A DNA stretch of 64,000 nucleotides from Strongyloides papillosus (lineage: Eukaryota; Nematoda; Chromadorea; Rhabditida; Strongyloididae). The DNA is taken from NCBI GenBank assembly GCA_005656395.1, contig SRSI01000013.1, positions 1,612,001 to 1,676,000 on the forward strand, in the 5' to 3' direction. A program made the translations under genes and the position numbers. Below are positions 48,553 to 63,984 of the stretch, in pieces (the first letter of the stretch is position 1; each line of letters begins with the position of its first letter). Under the pieces are notes generated by a model. That model was given only the letters and a program-made list of their open reading frames with translations. It did not search any database and had not been told where the DNA came from.

Positions 48553-51500
48553 ATGGCTAGCAGTTGGAGTAGTAGCGAAAATGTAAATGATATTACAATT
48601 GACGAAAATTCGGTAAATTTTATTTTCAGTATTTTTTCATCATATATATATTTAATCACCTGCTTTTTACAGTTGTCGGAGGATCTCCTTCGTGATATTG
48701 AGTTGTTTTCAGAACACATTAACAGACTACGAATCTCTTTAGATTCATCATCCTATGTTCCAGGTAATGTTTATATATTTATGTTGTATAATTTATTATT
48801 ATTATAAATAAAATATTTCCTAATAAATATCATTAATAATATTTTAGATGGGGAATCTAAATGTGTACAAGTACATGCAGCATTATCTATGGTATCACAG
48901 TCTGTTCGAGATCTTCTAGTTCGTTATCCACTATTCAAAACATCTCATGTTCTCATACCAACAAGTCAATTGGTACACAGTATTAAAGGTAACATAATAA
49001 TAAATAAAATTATTTTATTTTGATAACAATTAACTTTTTTATTCTCATATTTATTACTATATTCTATTATATATGTATAAAAAATAATCCATTTTTAAAT
49101 GTATATATACTCCTTCAAGATAAAAATAGACAAATAAATATTAAACATCATTTTTTTATACATATATATTTTCACAACTAATTTGTAATATTTCAAATTT
49201 ATGTAGTTATAAGATTTATTTATATATATATATTTGAAAAATCATACATTTTGCATTTTAAGAATATATTTCATGGATGTACTTATTAGAAATATAGTTG
49301 AATTTTATGTTTTACCAAATAAATTAAGGAAAAAACTAAGTTTTAAAAAGATATTATACATTGAAAACTTGTGTATTTTTCTTAATACACATATTATTGT
49401 TATATTTCAACAAAAAATATTCGAAAATCTTTTTGTAATCGGTGAGATTAATTCTCTGGTTGTGATTCACTTTATATTATAATGATGATTTTCTTAAAGG
49501 AGTTTTAAATAAGTGCCACTATTTTATGTATATATATAGTAATTTTATTATTAATAAAATATATATACATATTGTTAAATAATTTTACAAGATATTACTC
49601 TATAAATTATTAATAATCTTCAAAAATGTTCTCCCTTATCCATAATCTTGTTTTTCCTCCTTCCTTCTTCTCTCACTCTCATTTATACTAAAAAAAATAA
49701 TAATGAAATAGTAAAATAAATTTTTTATAATTACAGAGATTAATTTTGCCGATGCTGTAATAGATACATCAAAAACGTTAGCTTGCATTGATAAATTAGA
49801 AGGAGCTGTGGGAAATACATTGAAACAAAGTTTGTAAGTTTTTACCATTGGTGGATGTTATTATATCATTTCCTATTACGTATACATATATACAAATATA
49901 TAAATGTATATATGAAATTATATTATTATATGTTTAAAAATTATACCCTATTAACAGTTTACAATTTTCTAATTAATTGAGAAAATAAAGATGCTTTTTT
50001 AAAATAATGTATCATTTAAAACCTGAATTTTTCCTAAAAATTTGATTATTTAAATTATGATGTTTTATATAAAAGTATGGGATAACGATGATTTAGTTGA
50101 GATGTAGCTAGTTTATTTCTTTCAATTTCCATATTTATATAAGATTTTAACTAGCTTGAATGTTATTATTTAATTTCACCATTTTTATATAAAAATTGAC
50201 ATCACTACTAGATAAGGATGCATCTATATATATAATATTTGGTTTTTGATATATCAATATAAAATAAAAAAAAAATAAATAAATAAAAATCCATTAACTA
50301 TTAGCTACATGGAATGGTTCAATTAACCAAAACTTTCTAATTTTTAGGGTCATTTTTATTAAGTTTCAGGGTATTATAAGGCTTTATATACGTGATTCAA
50401 CAGAAAATTCATATTTTTACAAGTAATATATGTTACTAGAATTTATAATGCAGAAAAATTTCGATTTAGTATGACATCAAAAATCACTGAACTCGAAAAA
50501 TACATCTACATAGTTACTAATTTTTTCAATGGATTTTTACTTTACATAACATATATAGCCATGTATTTTTAAAATTTATATTATTTATTAAAAGTACTAT
50601 AAATATATATTTCATTTTTTTTCCTATATTTAATTGTCAAAAAATATTATACTAAATATAAATTTCCCCCAATTATAATTACATTTTATTTAAAATTATC
50701 ATAAATTGTGTATTAACCAAAAAAAGACTATAATTTTTTTTGAAAGAAAATAAATATTTTTGAAAGTATATTACCACTAATTATATTATAAATATTTTGC
50801 CTTATTTATCCCTCTATTTAGAGATGTATCAATCAGTATGATTAATATAACAAATAGCAATAAAAAGGAGGCCGGAAGCACAAATCGTTTAGCTGGAAAA
50901 TATTCAACGCCAGCAATGAGTTCACAAACACCAAAGCCTTCATCAAAAATTCCATTAGTTAGAAGACATTCATCTTTTAAACATAAATATTCATATGATA
51001 ATAGTTGTCAACTTATTCCTGGTGATAAATTAGATGAATTTTTAGCAGATCAAGAAGATGGAATAAGCGTAGCATTTGAGTGTACCAAAAATCAATCTAA
51101 ACATTTTAAAGAAATTATTACGTATATTAAGAAAAGAATAGATCTTGAGCAGGAGCATGCCTCAAAAATTATGGCACTAACTAAAGAGACAAGAACTATT
51201 TTTAAGAATGAAAAACATTTGCCATTACTGGAACATTATATGGATTGTTTTGATTGTGACCTTAATTTTTGTGAGAATGTTTATAAAGTTTATGATTCTA
51301 TTAATGATAAAGTTAAGGAATTTGAAAAGAAAAGGGAGGAACAGGAAAATTTTAAAAGATCTTTAAAAAATGAATTTTCTAAAGATATTAAAAAATTAAA
51401 GGAATGTGAGAATGAGTTAATTAAGGCAAGGAATGTATTAGTATCAAAGGAAGATGGTTATATAAAGGCCAAAAATTCAGCAATGAGATCAGAGAAGAAT

Positions 51501-54500
51501 GTTATCTCATTTACATATAGCATTGATCCAAAAAAGAGTCTGAAAGAGATGGATAAACGAAAGAGGAATGAAGATACAGCACTTGCAAAGGTATACATAT
51601 TAATTTAATTTAATTTAATTTAATTCATTTAATATTTTGAAAATTTTTATTTCTTCTATATTTTTTTTCTCTTTAGGTTGATGAGGCTAAAAATTATGTT
51701 AAACAGGTAGAAAATGAGATGTGTCGTAAAATACAAGGTGTTGATAGGGCTAAGGTAAGTTATATAAACAATTAATATCTATGATACCTTTAATATAAAT
51801 AATAATTTTTGTAACATTTTATATTATATTATTAGTAAGTATATTTTCATACATAAAAATATATAGTTTAAATTATCTAAAAAATACATACATTATTTAT
51901 GTATCATTATCCATTAAATTGACATATGTCTAAGTTGTTTGGTATCATAAATATACCTTTAGGGAGTTAAATGACATTTTTTTATAGTTAAATTAAGAAA
52001 ATTGCATGACAAAAAGTTATATGTCTTTTTATACTTAAAAAGATATCCTTAAGGACTATTTAAAAGAGATCCATTTAACACAAAAGTTTAAAGTATCATG
52101 CATATAATATATTTATCTAATCTTATTTTTTCCTTTAACATATCATACTTATTTCTTATTCCTGACAATACTATTCCTCTTAGGTATCCATACTTAGAAA
52201 ACAAATTTTTAACTACAAACAAAAATGTATCTTTTTTTTCTTCATTCCTCAGCACTCTTAGGTAGGAGGAAAGAAAAATGAGATAAACTTTTTCGCATAC
52301 ATCCATACATTTATAATCATTTATAATTAACTATAAAATATGTTTTCTTTATTTCATTAGTATTTTTTTTGTAAAATATGACAAACAATTATTTAAAAAT
52401 AATGATGCTTCATATAAATATTTTTCTCTCGCCTACGAAATGAAATATTTACTAAAAAGTTTTTTGTCTTTTTTTTTAACTTCCTACGAAATTTGCAATT
52501 CCTAAACTTTTTTTATAAGTTAATTATATAGGTTGTTTAAAGATAGATGTCGAAAAATAGAATTAAAATTAGTAGATAAATTTTATTTAAATTAACATAT
52601 ATTTTCACAAAGTTTTTTAATTTTTTAAAGTCAATCTTAAGACTAGACTTTAATTTATTCTCGCTTTTTTTCTTTCAAAATAATTAAAGTTTGGCAAATT
52701 CCAGGAATGGATAAAAAAATTATGATTGATTAACTAGCATTACTAATTATTATAACTTTTTATAATTAAATATTACCACAAAAGATTGATAAGTATGGAT
52801 ATGATATGGCAAATTTAACGTCCTTTTTTGTCTATAAAAATAACCATTAACTTTGATTGTTAGAAAAAAAGTACTATTTTTCTGTGAAATAAAAAATATA
52901 TTAATACATGGATTTTTTACTAATAAAATTTAGTAAATTAAAGTATTTACAGAAAAGATAGTTAGACATATAATATTATTGTCATTTAATAAATATAAAT
53001 TATAAATTAATTTACATTAAAAATATTTATTTTTATTGGATAAAATTTAAAAATTAACAAAAGTTCATAGATGATTTTAATGACCATACTTCAATAACCC
53101 TCTAATGTTACTCTCACTTAATTCAGTTTTTCCTTATAGAATTAAACTGCAACTTTTTACTTCCTAATCAAAAAGTATCAATCATCTGTTGGAGGAGGTG
53201 TCATATAAGCAAAATATTTGTTTATCTTTCCCCTTCTTCTTTCATAAATATTCATAATTTTTCTTTCCTAACATATTTTACCTTATTTAATTTTTTTTAA
53301 ACCAAAAAAAATTAGTTATGCAATATTTTTTCAGATATGCAAAAAGTTATTTTTATTTAAGACTTTTGATAAACATGGAATATTAGTTTCCACTTCTAAA
53401 AAGTACTAAAAACGTATGAAATTTATTTATTTTTCTATTAATAAAAAATATTATGGTTTTTTTTGGATAATGAGATGTATAAAAATTTATTACACTTCTA
53501 AACTAAATCTTTTCTTATTTTTAACAATGCCAAAAGGCCCCCTAATAAATCTCTCAATAATTCTTTTATTACCATAAATTCGTCATTTATTTTTTATCTG
53601 TTAATATTGTTTTCCCATCATTTTGTTTCTATTACAATATACATAAAAAATATTTCTATATATCTAAATATTTCCATAGAATTTTTTTTCTTAAGAATCA
53701 TGTTAACAAGTTTAGGCATATGGTCTCAGAGCATATATATATGTACAATTATATTTATCTTTTATGTATTACTTCTAATAAAAATAATTTTTTTTGGAAA
53801 AAAAGAAAAACACTTACTTAAAAGATTTATCATCACCCTTTAAAAAAATTGTGCATTTTATATTATGATATTAAATATTTCATTAAAATTAGCATATAAA
53901 AAAACAATCAATTTAGATTTAGTTGTTAATAGAAAAAAATATATTATAATTGAAATTTAATTTTAATATTCCTTTATTTATTTTTCCTCCACCAACCTTA
54001 CGCATATTTTATCCCCCTCCCCCCAATAATATATAAGACCACTCTTTTTGTCATTTTCTTGTGTTTTATCACCACATTTGGAAGATACACATATATAAAA
54101 CATATATATTTATGTATCTTCATCTACGATGGAACCATTTATCAAATTAATTTGTGGCTGTGTTAAAAAAAATTGAAAAATATCAAAGTACAAAATTATT
54201 CAAGAGGCTTTCATGTGTACGGAGGAGTAAAGATATATAGTTAACTTTTTAAAATATATATATATATACGAAAATTATATACAATAAGACACTATATTTT
54301 CATTTAATTTTCTTTAACATCCACCCTAATTAAAAATCTTCTAAATTTTGGTATTGCTATTATCAATTTAAAATTTTCATTCTAATTTACATATCAAATG
54401 GGATATTTTTTTCTCAATTTAAAATTTTTTGCTTCTTTTTTAAATAAAAAACTCTTTAAAATGGTGGAGATGTCTGTAAAAAAAGATGGTACCGAAAAAA

Positions 54501-57500
54501 GAATGATATACTCAAATTAGCAGTATATTTTTAATTATATTTTTTTCTCCATTTTTGTCATCCTATTTTCATACCCAATGAAACTTTTTATATTATTTTT
54601 ACTATCATAAAAATAAATAATTATATAACGTAATTTCCTCTGTCGTTGTTTCACAATTCACACCATTCAAAATGTAGGAGCTTTAAATAATAGGGAAAAA
54701 AAACAATTTTGATGGGCTTACAAAATTAACTTTATTAACTAACTATTATATAAATATATTTGTGGTTGAAAGTAACAAAATTACCTCTATCAAAATGATA
54801 TATCTATTTTTTTAATAAAACATAGAATTTACTTTAATTTTTCGATGCTTTCATTGTTCTGTAAAATAATAGTAATTTATAATTCAGAAAGTCCTTTCTT
54901 TTTAACGTCAAAAATGACTAATAAGAAAAAAAGAAATTTTTTTTAATAATTACTTCAATTTGTTTCGTTGTTTATGTATTTTATATGTATATTAAAATAC
55001 CCGTTCAAAAATAATTTTTCACCCCTTTTATATATTCTTTTTTACCACAAAAACATTAAATGTATAGTAAGTGGTAAATTAAGTAAAATTTTTAACACTA
55101 CATTTATTAAGCTTTTATTTTCACATATTTTGACAATTAAAAAGTTTAAATAACAATTTCAATAACAAAACACACTCTGTTCTTTTAACTTTTCTTCTTA
55201 AAACTTCACGATTTAGCTTCCTCCTTTACTACATATAAGCACAAAATATAAGTTTATTACTAAATTTTTTTTGTTATGATTATTAACAAACTAATATAGT
55301 TGAAATCTTTTTTTTTCCATTCACTTAAATGTGTATAAATATTTTCCTACTCAATGACCTTATAATTATTAGATTTTTTTTAATTTAATAAGTAGAATTC
55401 ATAAATCATATATGACATGGATATGGTATTACCAGAAAACTACTATATCAGTATTTTTTTGCATTATGAACATCAGGATTTTTGATATTCTTTTAAAATA
55501 TAATTTGTATAATGATCATTAAAGAAGATCATTATTTGTAAAAATTTTCATTTCTTTTCTAAACTGATTAGACAACTTTTATAACATTTGTGTAACTTTT
55601 GTAATAAGATAACGAGACTCGTCGTCCTTTTTAATATATTAATTATTAGTTTATACCAAAAAATTATTTATAACATTAACTCTTAACGTTTTGGTTAAAA
55701 AAACTAAAAATTTCAATCGCATATTTTTATACTTCATTAAATATTTATAACTTTTTAATAAGATTTTAATTTTATGGAGCTACCAAAAAATGAATTTTTT
55801 TTGTTCAAATATATAAACTATAAAAATATGTTTAGATGCTTATAATGTCATGTCAAAACATTTTTTTCCCTCTAACTGTAAAAAAATCAGATAAAAAAGA
55901 AAGATATGTTTATGAAAATTATCTATTCTCATTCTAATCTGATAAAAAAGAAACATTATGACTTTTATTTTTTATAATAAATATAACTTTCTTTGTTGAG
56001 TATATTTTTCATGCCAAAATCTTTTTTCTTGCCTTTTCTTTGTCTTGTTATTTTTGGGGGTCCTTTTACTCCTTCTCTATTGTATGTGGTTATTGTTTTC
56101 TTATAATTAAGTTTATATTAAACTTACCATACTAAATCTCCTTATATATATTTTTTTGAATATTTTTGTTAGATAATAACTTTTCATTACATCATTTATG
56201 GTATAATAAAATATACCATAATGTGATATGTTTTATTAAAGTTTTAATATTTTTTAGTTATCATATAAATTTCATACCACCTATCATATTACAAATATAA
56301 TTTTCCCCATCTATTTAGGAATACCAAGAAATTTTTACCATTACTCATCAAATTAATATACAAATAATAAACACGTCATTTATGATAAATTAAAATTTTA
56401 TTTCTTTACCTTGTTGATATACATATTTAATTTTGTTATTTCAATTCCTAAAATATATACACGATACAGGAGTTGGTATCTCTCTTTTATAGTTATATGT
56501 GTTAATGATAAAATGGAGGAGGGTTAAAAAATTTTATGAATTTAATAAAGTTATTTATCCACTAAATATTATAGTTAAAAATGATAAGCAAATAATTAAA
56601 TTAAATTTTGTCATCCCAAACTTTTAAAAGCTAATAATTGTTTGGTGATTTATAATGTACATATAAAAATTGTATATTTAGATGTGATATTATCATTTAA
56701 AACATCTATCGCCAAAACTTTTGTGGTTTCGGAATGATTTATTAAATGTACTGATATTATATGTTAACTCCTTTTTAACACCATATTTGCATGGTTTTTT
56801 AGAGAATATTTATTAGAAATTTTTAAACACGAACATGATTATTAAATCATAACTTTTCTATTGATATTGTAACATGGTTTGGATTTGTTTCTTTTTTTGT
56901 TTTAATAATACCGTAAATAATACTTTTACAAATAATTTTTTTTGATAATAAACTTTAGTTGGATGCGTTTTTTAATCAACTACTAACAATTGAGTCTTTT
57001 TTTGACACATCCCTTATCATTACATTTTAAACTTTCTTACAACATATCTTTTATATTCATTTTTTTTATATTTCCTTTAAGCCATATCCATGAGAAATAA
57101 GGGGGTAGAAGTTCTGGAAACTTAAACAAAAGATATCATAAGAAAGTATTCTTATATACTCTATATCACACTATTAACTTTATTTATCTTTAATTTAAAT
57201 TTTAATACTAATGCTTAAATAAGAATGTTAATATTTATATGGTTCATCATATAATACATAATAATTTATCTATTATTTAGAGAAAAAAAGTTTATTACTA
57301 AATATTTATTCATTACTTATTAATTTTCCATCAATACCACCTATCTCCAAACTTTGATATACTATAAACTTGAATATCATAGAAATTATTTTTTAAATAA
57401 ATTTTATCCACATTATTTAATCAATGGAAAGAGTTTAAGAGATAATTCTTACAAAAAAGTCTCTTAGGGATGAAGATAAATAAATAATATAGATATATTT

Positions 57501-60206
57501 ACATTAGTTATTATATAATATATCTAAGTTTATTTCTTAATTTTTATGAAATATCATAATATTTATATATTCATATGTCTTCAAAAATATTTCTAAGGAA
57601 AAATGTTGATTTTTTTATAGAATGTTACATTACTAAAAAGTTTTTATTTATACAATTCTTTTATTTATTATATTTTAAAATATAAAAAATATTAAAATTT
57701 AACATATTCCATTTTTTTAGAAAGCTACTATTAGTCAGTTACGTGAACTTATTTATCATTGTGATCAATCAACAAAGGCTTGTTCAATATACTACTTTCA
57801 GGTATGTTTAACACTGTGTTATTATCTCTTATTTTTATTAACTTTTTCTAGGCACTTTCTGAACTTTGGGATTCCCTACCTAGTACATATCAGGAATTGT
57901 CAAATGCTATAAGAAATTATACCCCTGGAACAGAGTACATGTCATTTTTGCAGAATCTTCCTAAAAGACCTCTTTCATCATCATCAGGTCTAAGAAAGTA
58001 CGTTATCTTTGTATCTTTTTTTTATGATAACTACTATAATTTTTTTACAGAAACCTTGCAAAGTGTGAAAGCGATGAATACCTTTTAAAAAATTCTTCAA
58101 AAAATAAAGGATTATTTGGTGGCGATGGATTATTTGGTGATAACGAAATATCTGCTGCTGTAGCGAGGAGAAGGAATGCACTTAATTTAGAAGACTCCCA
58201 TGCTATACCATTAGCGCATTCCACTAGACGTCAAAAGAAAAGCATGAGTAAGGAAAATAGGTTTAAAAATTTTTTTCACCCCATTATAGGACATATGACG
58301 AAATCTATAAAATTTTTTCATAGATTTTTTTAGATGATATTGCTTTTTATAGATAACTTCTCATAAATGACGTGATGACTACTATCCGTGATAAAAATAG
58401 CATTTTTGAGAAAATTAATTTTCTTTCTACTCAATTTATTATAAAAAGCGTCCACCTACTTTTTTTATAAATTTTTAAAAATCTTATAAATTACTTGATT
58501 CTAATTATCTTAACTATTTTCAAATGTATTTCAATAACATCTTTCTTCCAGGTCGCCTATTTGATAACAATGTCGATGATCCATCAGATGCTGCAAAGTA
58601 ATTTCCTCTTCCTTTATCACCAAAATTTCAATTATTATTTTTTATTTCTAGATCTCATAAACTACAAAGAGTACGCCAACCAACAAAATGTTCATATTGC
58701 GAGAATATTTCACTCCTTTCCACATATCAATGTACTATTTGTGATACATTTTACCATAAAACATGCCTCTCCAGATTGACATCATTTTGTAATGGTAATT
58801 TGTTGCGTATGATTCCAGGTTCAATAAACAATAGTCAATCAACAACATCTGGTGGAAGGAGGATGTCTATTTTTGGAATACCACTTGAAAGTTCTCTATC
58901 ACTTGAGGAATGTAAAATACCATTTATATTAGAGAGATGTATATACGAAATTGAAGTTCGTGGTATGAGATGCAAAGGTATCTACAGAACATGTGGCGTT
59001 AAAAGTAAAATTGAACAAATTTGTGAAGATTTTGAGAAACTCGAATCTGATAAAGATATCAAATTAAGTGATATTCATCCTATGAATGTTGCTTCAGTTA
59101 TTAAACTTTATTTACGTAAATTACCTGAACCTGTAATGACATTTGCTTTACAGAAAGAATGGATTAATGTTGCTAATGTATGTTTTTAAATTAAATATCT
59201 GTTTATAACAGTATTATTCTAGGCAATTAATCCATCTAATCCTGATATAACAAAATTAATTGAATGTACCAAGAGACTTCCAGCACCATACTACATAACA
59301 TTAAAATACCTTATAATACATTTAAATCGTGTAACTTGGTATGAATCAGAAAATTTAATGAATGCTTCTAACCTAGCTAATGTCATTGCACCATCATTAA
59401 TGTGGACAAAGATACCGAGTCCAACAATTCGTAAGAAATCATCAAGTTCAAAGGATAAAAAAATATTCCAAGATCACGCTACGTTATACTCTGATGCTCA
59501 TAATCAAACAAAAGTTTTTGAATACTTAATAAGATATGCTTATGAAGTTTTTGGTGTTAATATAATTGATGATAAAAGACAATTCTTCAATAAATTTCCA
59601 TCCAACCGCCTTGATGATTGGGATGAACCATTATCAACAGAGGTTGGTGAGGAGATTGATGATATTGATGATAAGGATGCTTTTGGTAGTGATGGAAATT
59701 TAGAGTATACCTCAACTAGTAATATATCATCGAAAAGTTCTAATAATATTTTGTCGGCACCAGAGTTTGTAAAGCAATCATTGTCACAAGGGGAGATTTT
59801 TTATAATGATGATGGTAGTAGTAGTTTAAATAGTAAGATACCACCAGAGAAGGTTGATAGGTATTTGTCGCAAAATTTGACAAATATGATGTCAAGTAAT
59901 GATAAAGAAGAAAAAAGATTTCAAAATTATTCATATACGAAACCTATATTGGTAGCACCACAATCTGAAGGGAGGTTATATTATACACAATCAAATAAGG
60001 TACCTGAAGATATTTTACAATCATCACCAACAACATCATCAGGTAATGAGATAAGGTCAGGAGATGTTACAATTGATCTACATAAAAATTTATCTTACCT
60101 AAATTATACTGAAAATCATTCAAAAAATGTTGCATTATCTGGAGAATTAAGGAGTTCCTTAAAAACAACCTGTTCCTCAACTAATGTACAATCGAAAAAA
60201 ATATAA
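48553..60206 (+). CDS. spv-1: F-BAR, C1 and RhoGAP domain protein (SPV-1 / ARHGAP29-HMHA1 family)
   Basis: Twelve exons: 48553-48612, 48673-48763, 48848-48988, 49737-49833, 50822-51590, 51677-51754, 57721-57801, 57852-57997, 58051-58247, 58552-58597, 58652-59177 and 59223-60206. All joins keep the frame and give 1,071 residues. Exon 5 onward (about residues 195-490) is an F-BAR domain (GISVAFECTKNQSKHFKEI, then long charged coiled coil). A C1 zinc finger follows at about 570-612, with spacing H-x10-C-x2-C-x10-C-x2-C-x4-H-x2-C-x7-C. Then comes a RhoGAP domain with the arginine finger in GIYRTCG and YLRKLPEPVM. The tail is Ser/Asn-rich and probably disordered. The order F-BAR, C1, RhoGAP is that of C. 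elegans SPV-1, a stretch-responsive RHO-1 inhibitor of the spermatheca, and of human ARHGAP29, HMHA1 and GMIP. Role inferred from domains. Confidence 0.88.
51755..57720 (+). other. 6-kb intron of the spv-1-like gene
   Basis: Intron 6 is 5,966 bp. Most other introns of this gene are 45-90 bp, with the longer ones at 304, 748 and 988 bp. It interrupts the F-BAR coding region. Short frames inside (for example 53607-53843 and 52088-52306 on the minus strand) are AT-biased without domains. No nested gene is recognised. Its length and position suggest regulatory content or accumulated repeats. Confidence 0.6.
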
Positions 60207-61695
60207 TTGAAGACGAAAGATTGAAAAAAATTCTGTTTTTTTTGATGAATAACGGAAAAACTTTATCCAACATCAAGATGACTTCTTTTTTTTTCTATTC
60301 AGAAATAGTGTTACTTTATCAAGTTATACTTTTAAGTAACAAATGCGAAAAATTTCTTTAAAATCATAACACTTACACTATTATTTTAATATTTTCTTTT
60401 ATTATTTTTAATTATCTATTGTGATCATCATTTACTTATTATAATTTGTACATCAAAATCATTGCAGCATCATTTTTTTCGCTACACTTATTATTATTTA
60501 AACAAATTTAAGAAGAAAACTATTAACTCAAAATATAGTCAAATAACTATATTTTAATTATACTTTTATGAATTAACAAAAAAAGTAACTACCAATTTAT
60601 ACCATCAATATAAGATAATGAAGTTAGTTATTTTATAAATGTTTTAATTATTCATTTATTAACAAAATATATACTCCTGTTCTATAGAATTCTACATAAA
60701 AGGAGAGCAATATTGAAGATTACCATATACATACAAAAAAATAATTATAAAAAAATGAGGTTAAATTATTATTTAATTAAGTTACTCTCCTTATCTATAT
60801 TAAATTTTTTTTTCTAAATAAAAATCACACAATCATTCATGATATTTTATACCATCTAATGATAACGCAAATCATTGTTCTTAATGTTTTTTTATATTGT
60901 ACATTAATATAGTTTTGCCGTAAACTTTAAAGAACAGGAAGAAATATGTTTTTACTTTTGTGAGTGTATCCAGAGAGAAATACCTTTAGTTTACCTTCAA
61001 GCGTCAAATTACAATTATGTGCTTTTGATAACTTGATATAGTAATTATTAAAAATTTTCTGTTTTATATACTAATAATTGTAAAACTTTAATTATTTTGA
61101 CAAAATATTATTTTAAATAACATAGATTTCTATTAACAATAACGACATTAGAATAGGAGATTTGTAAGATGATTAAAAAAATTTTTTTCTTCATTCTTCT
61201 ATCTTTAATTATCATAGATTTCTTAGAAAAATTCTTTATTGTTTATATTTTTTCTTTTCAAAATTTACAATAATAAATGTTTATATATAATAATAATAAA
61301 GCTTATTATAAATAATAATAACAAAAATGATTCATTATTTAAAATGTTTAAAAAAATTATCTCACCAACAAATGAAGGGAAATTATTTCCTACAATCACA
61401 AAACTTAAAAGCCCTAAAGTACTTTATGTGATTAATTTTTATGTATAATGTTCTGAAATATGTCAAAAAGTTATAATGATAAGAAGTATTTAAAAGATAT
61501 CTTGAAGACATTTAAGAAAAAATTCTAAATTTCTTTCAATTTAAGAAGATAATATTTTTTTAAATTTTCCAACAATACTACAATCTTTTTTAAACATTTT
61601 TTTATTAATTAAAATTAAGGAAAATTTTGCTATCCTATACCATAATTTTTTTTGTTTGAAATTCATTATATTAATAAATAAAAAAATAGAAATAA
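60207..61695. other. Spacer between convergent spv-1-like and amine receptor genes
   Basis: About 1.5 kb of AT-rich DNA with the 3' ends of both genes. No RNA gene or further exon recognised. Confidence 0.55.
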
Positions 61696-63984
61696 TCATC
61701 TTCTTAAAATAGATACTCGTGTACGGAGAGATTGTTTTGGGCATAATATTCTACGAAATGCCTGTCGAAATTCTAAATTTAATATTCCATAAAGAAATGG
61801 ATTGAGAGAGGAGTTGATATAACCAAGCCAGACAAATGCTTGTAATACTTTCGGATGTAAATGACATGATTCACAAAATGGTAGTATTATGTATGCACAA
61901 AAAAATGGTAACCAACAAAAGGTAAAAACAAATATTATAACAGCTATTGTTTTAGCTGCTCTTTTTTCCTTAGCAACTGATATCTTTTCACGCTTCCTTA
62001 ATACTTGTGTTGGATTTCCACACTATAAAAAAATAGATTTATATTATTTTTCTTTTTCTAATTAGCAAATAGACTTACATCATCTCTTAATTTTTTATCT
62101 TTGTCATCGGAAGAACTTGTTGAGGAGGTATGTTGTTTTCCATCATTAGGTAACTGAAAGATAACGGAACCTTTATAGGTGGTTGATGGACCAGGTAATG
62201 ATATTTCTGTTGATGGGGTATTATCTGGTAAAGTTATGGCACTTAACTTATTTCCAATTTTCATATGTCCATCCATATCATTTTTTCTATCCATTTGACC
62301 ATCAGCTGGATTACTTCTTACCTTTGAAATGGTATTTTTTTTATTATTTGAATATTTAAATGATCTGTTTCTAGCTATAAAATTTATTCCCCTCCTAAAA
62401 TTTCTTTCTTTTTCTCTCTTTTCTTTTAAATATGTGTTTGATGTTTTTTGTATTCTAACTAAAGCACTCCTTCCACGATTTGTTCGTATTCTTTGTCTTG
62501 CTGATAAGAATATTTTCAAATAGACGATTATCATAACAATTAAAGGTACAAAAAATGACCCGCTTGCTGAGAAGACAACAAATGCCTTCTCAGTTGTCAA
62601 TTCACAATAATCTACCAATTCACTTTTAGACCAATCATTCCACCCAATTATTGGAGGAACAGAAATAATTACACTTGCAACCCACACCTAAAAGTTATTT
62701 TTTTAACAATTTTTTAGACAATTGTAAATATTTATCTTTTTTTTTATTTTTTAGAATTGAAAACATTTAAATTTTTTGAATTCTTTGAAAATATTTTTTT
62801 TTCATTTAAGGGAATTAAAAAAAATATTATTTCTTTGAGTAATTATAGAAAATGAGTAAAACCTACAAGTAATATAATCCAGCAGACAAATTTTAATGTA
62901 CGTTTATGGGCATAATTCAGTGGATCATGAATAGCCCAATACCGATCTAATGCAATAGCACAAAGATTTAAAATTGATGAGGTGCATAGTAAGATATCAG
63001 CAGTTGTGAAGAATTGACATAAAGTAAAACCAAAAAGCCATCTTCCATCTACAATGAATATTAATGATAAATTAAATGTAAAAATAGTTATCCAAACATT
63101 TAAAACAAGTCTAACTGTCATCGCATTTATTCTATTTATTTACATTTTTTTAACACTCATAACACAATACACAAATATTTCTTTCTATTATATTATTTCA
63201 AAAAAATTATAATTTTTTATCATTAATTTAAAAAGAAATATTTTTTTCCCTCATTATTCAAATTGACTACTATTTCTTTTTGTTTCAAAAATATAATAAT
63301 ACAAATAATATTATTTTTTTCTTATTTTTTTTGAAAATAAAAGAAACACAAATAATAAACATCGTATTTTTTGCTATAATAAATTAAGGAATTTTATGTA
63401 TAGAAATAACCAACAATATTACATTTTTTAGAATAAAAAAACCTCACAATTAAAGAAATTAACATTTTATTTAAAATAAATAAGAAAATTCGAAATATGG
63501 TAATTTTACTTTTTTTCTTTCTCTTCCCCCTATCTACATTTAAATAATATTATTTTAAATACACCTCTATACATGACTAATGAATTAAAATATTTTTATT
63601 TATATGGAAGAAATGTATTGTAAAAATGTCAAAAATGTGTCTGTGTAAATGGGCATATATTTTTTAAAGAAAAAAAGAATAATGACGCTTAGAAGTGAAA
63701 ACTTTTTGTGTAAATTAAATTTTTATATAATCACAAAATATTTATATAGTTCCGTAATGTGTTACAATAAATAAAATGAAGAAGAAGGTGGAAAAAATAT
63801 ATAATAACAAAAACTTACTTGCCAAAAATTTTGCCACATGGAAAGGCATAACTAATGTTGCGACTGCCAAATCTGAGCATGCCAATGATACAAGAAAATA
63901 ATTTTGAACTTTTTTAAGTGGACGATAGGTAAAGACAGCTACAACAACAAGAATGTTTCCGACAACAGTCATCGTAATAATTAC
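61696..63984 (-). CDS. Tyramine/octopamine-type biogenic amine receptor (5' partial)
   Basis: Class A GPCR, four exons in the window: 63984-63819, 63048-62867, 62687-62079 and 62022-61696. Introns are 770, 179 and 56 bp. The first listed exon begins after an ATATAG acceptor with an in-frame TAG just upstream, so the 5' exon(s) lie beyond the right edge. Landmarks are TM1 GNILVV, TM2 LACSDLAVA, the TM3 Asp in [29 protein letters not shown] after TM3, GWNDW after TM4, and TM5 with Ser residues in [12 protein letters not shown] long basic, Ser-rich third loop of about 150 residues leads to [15 protein letters not shown]6 FTFCWLPFF and TM7 [10 protein letters not shown]. The HDPLNYA and [19 protein letters not shown] blocks resemble invertebrate tyramine/octopamine receptors such as SER-2. 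The exact subtype is uncertain. Confidence 0.85.
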
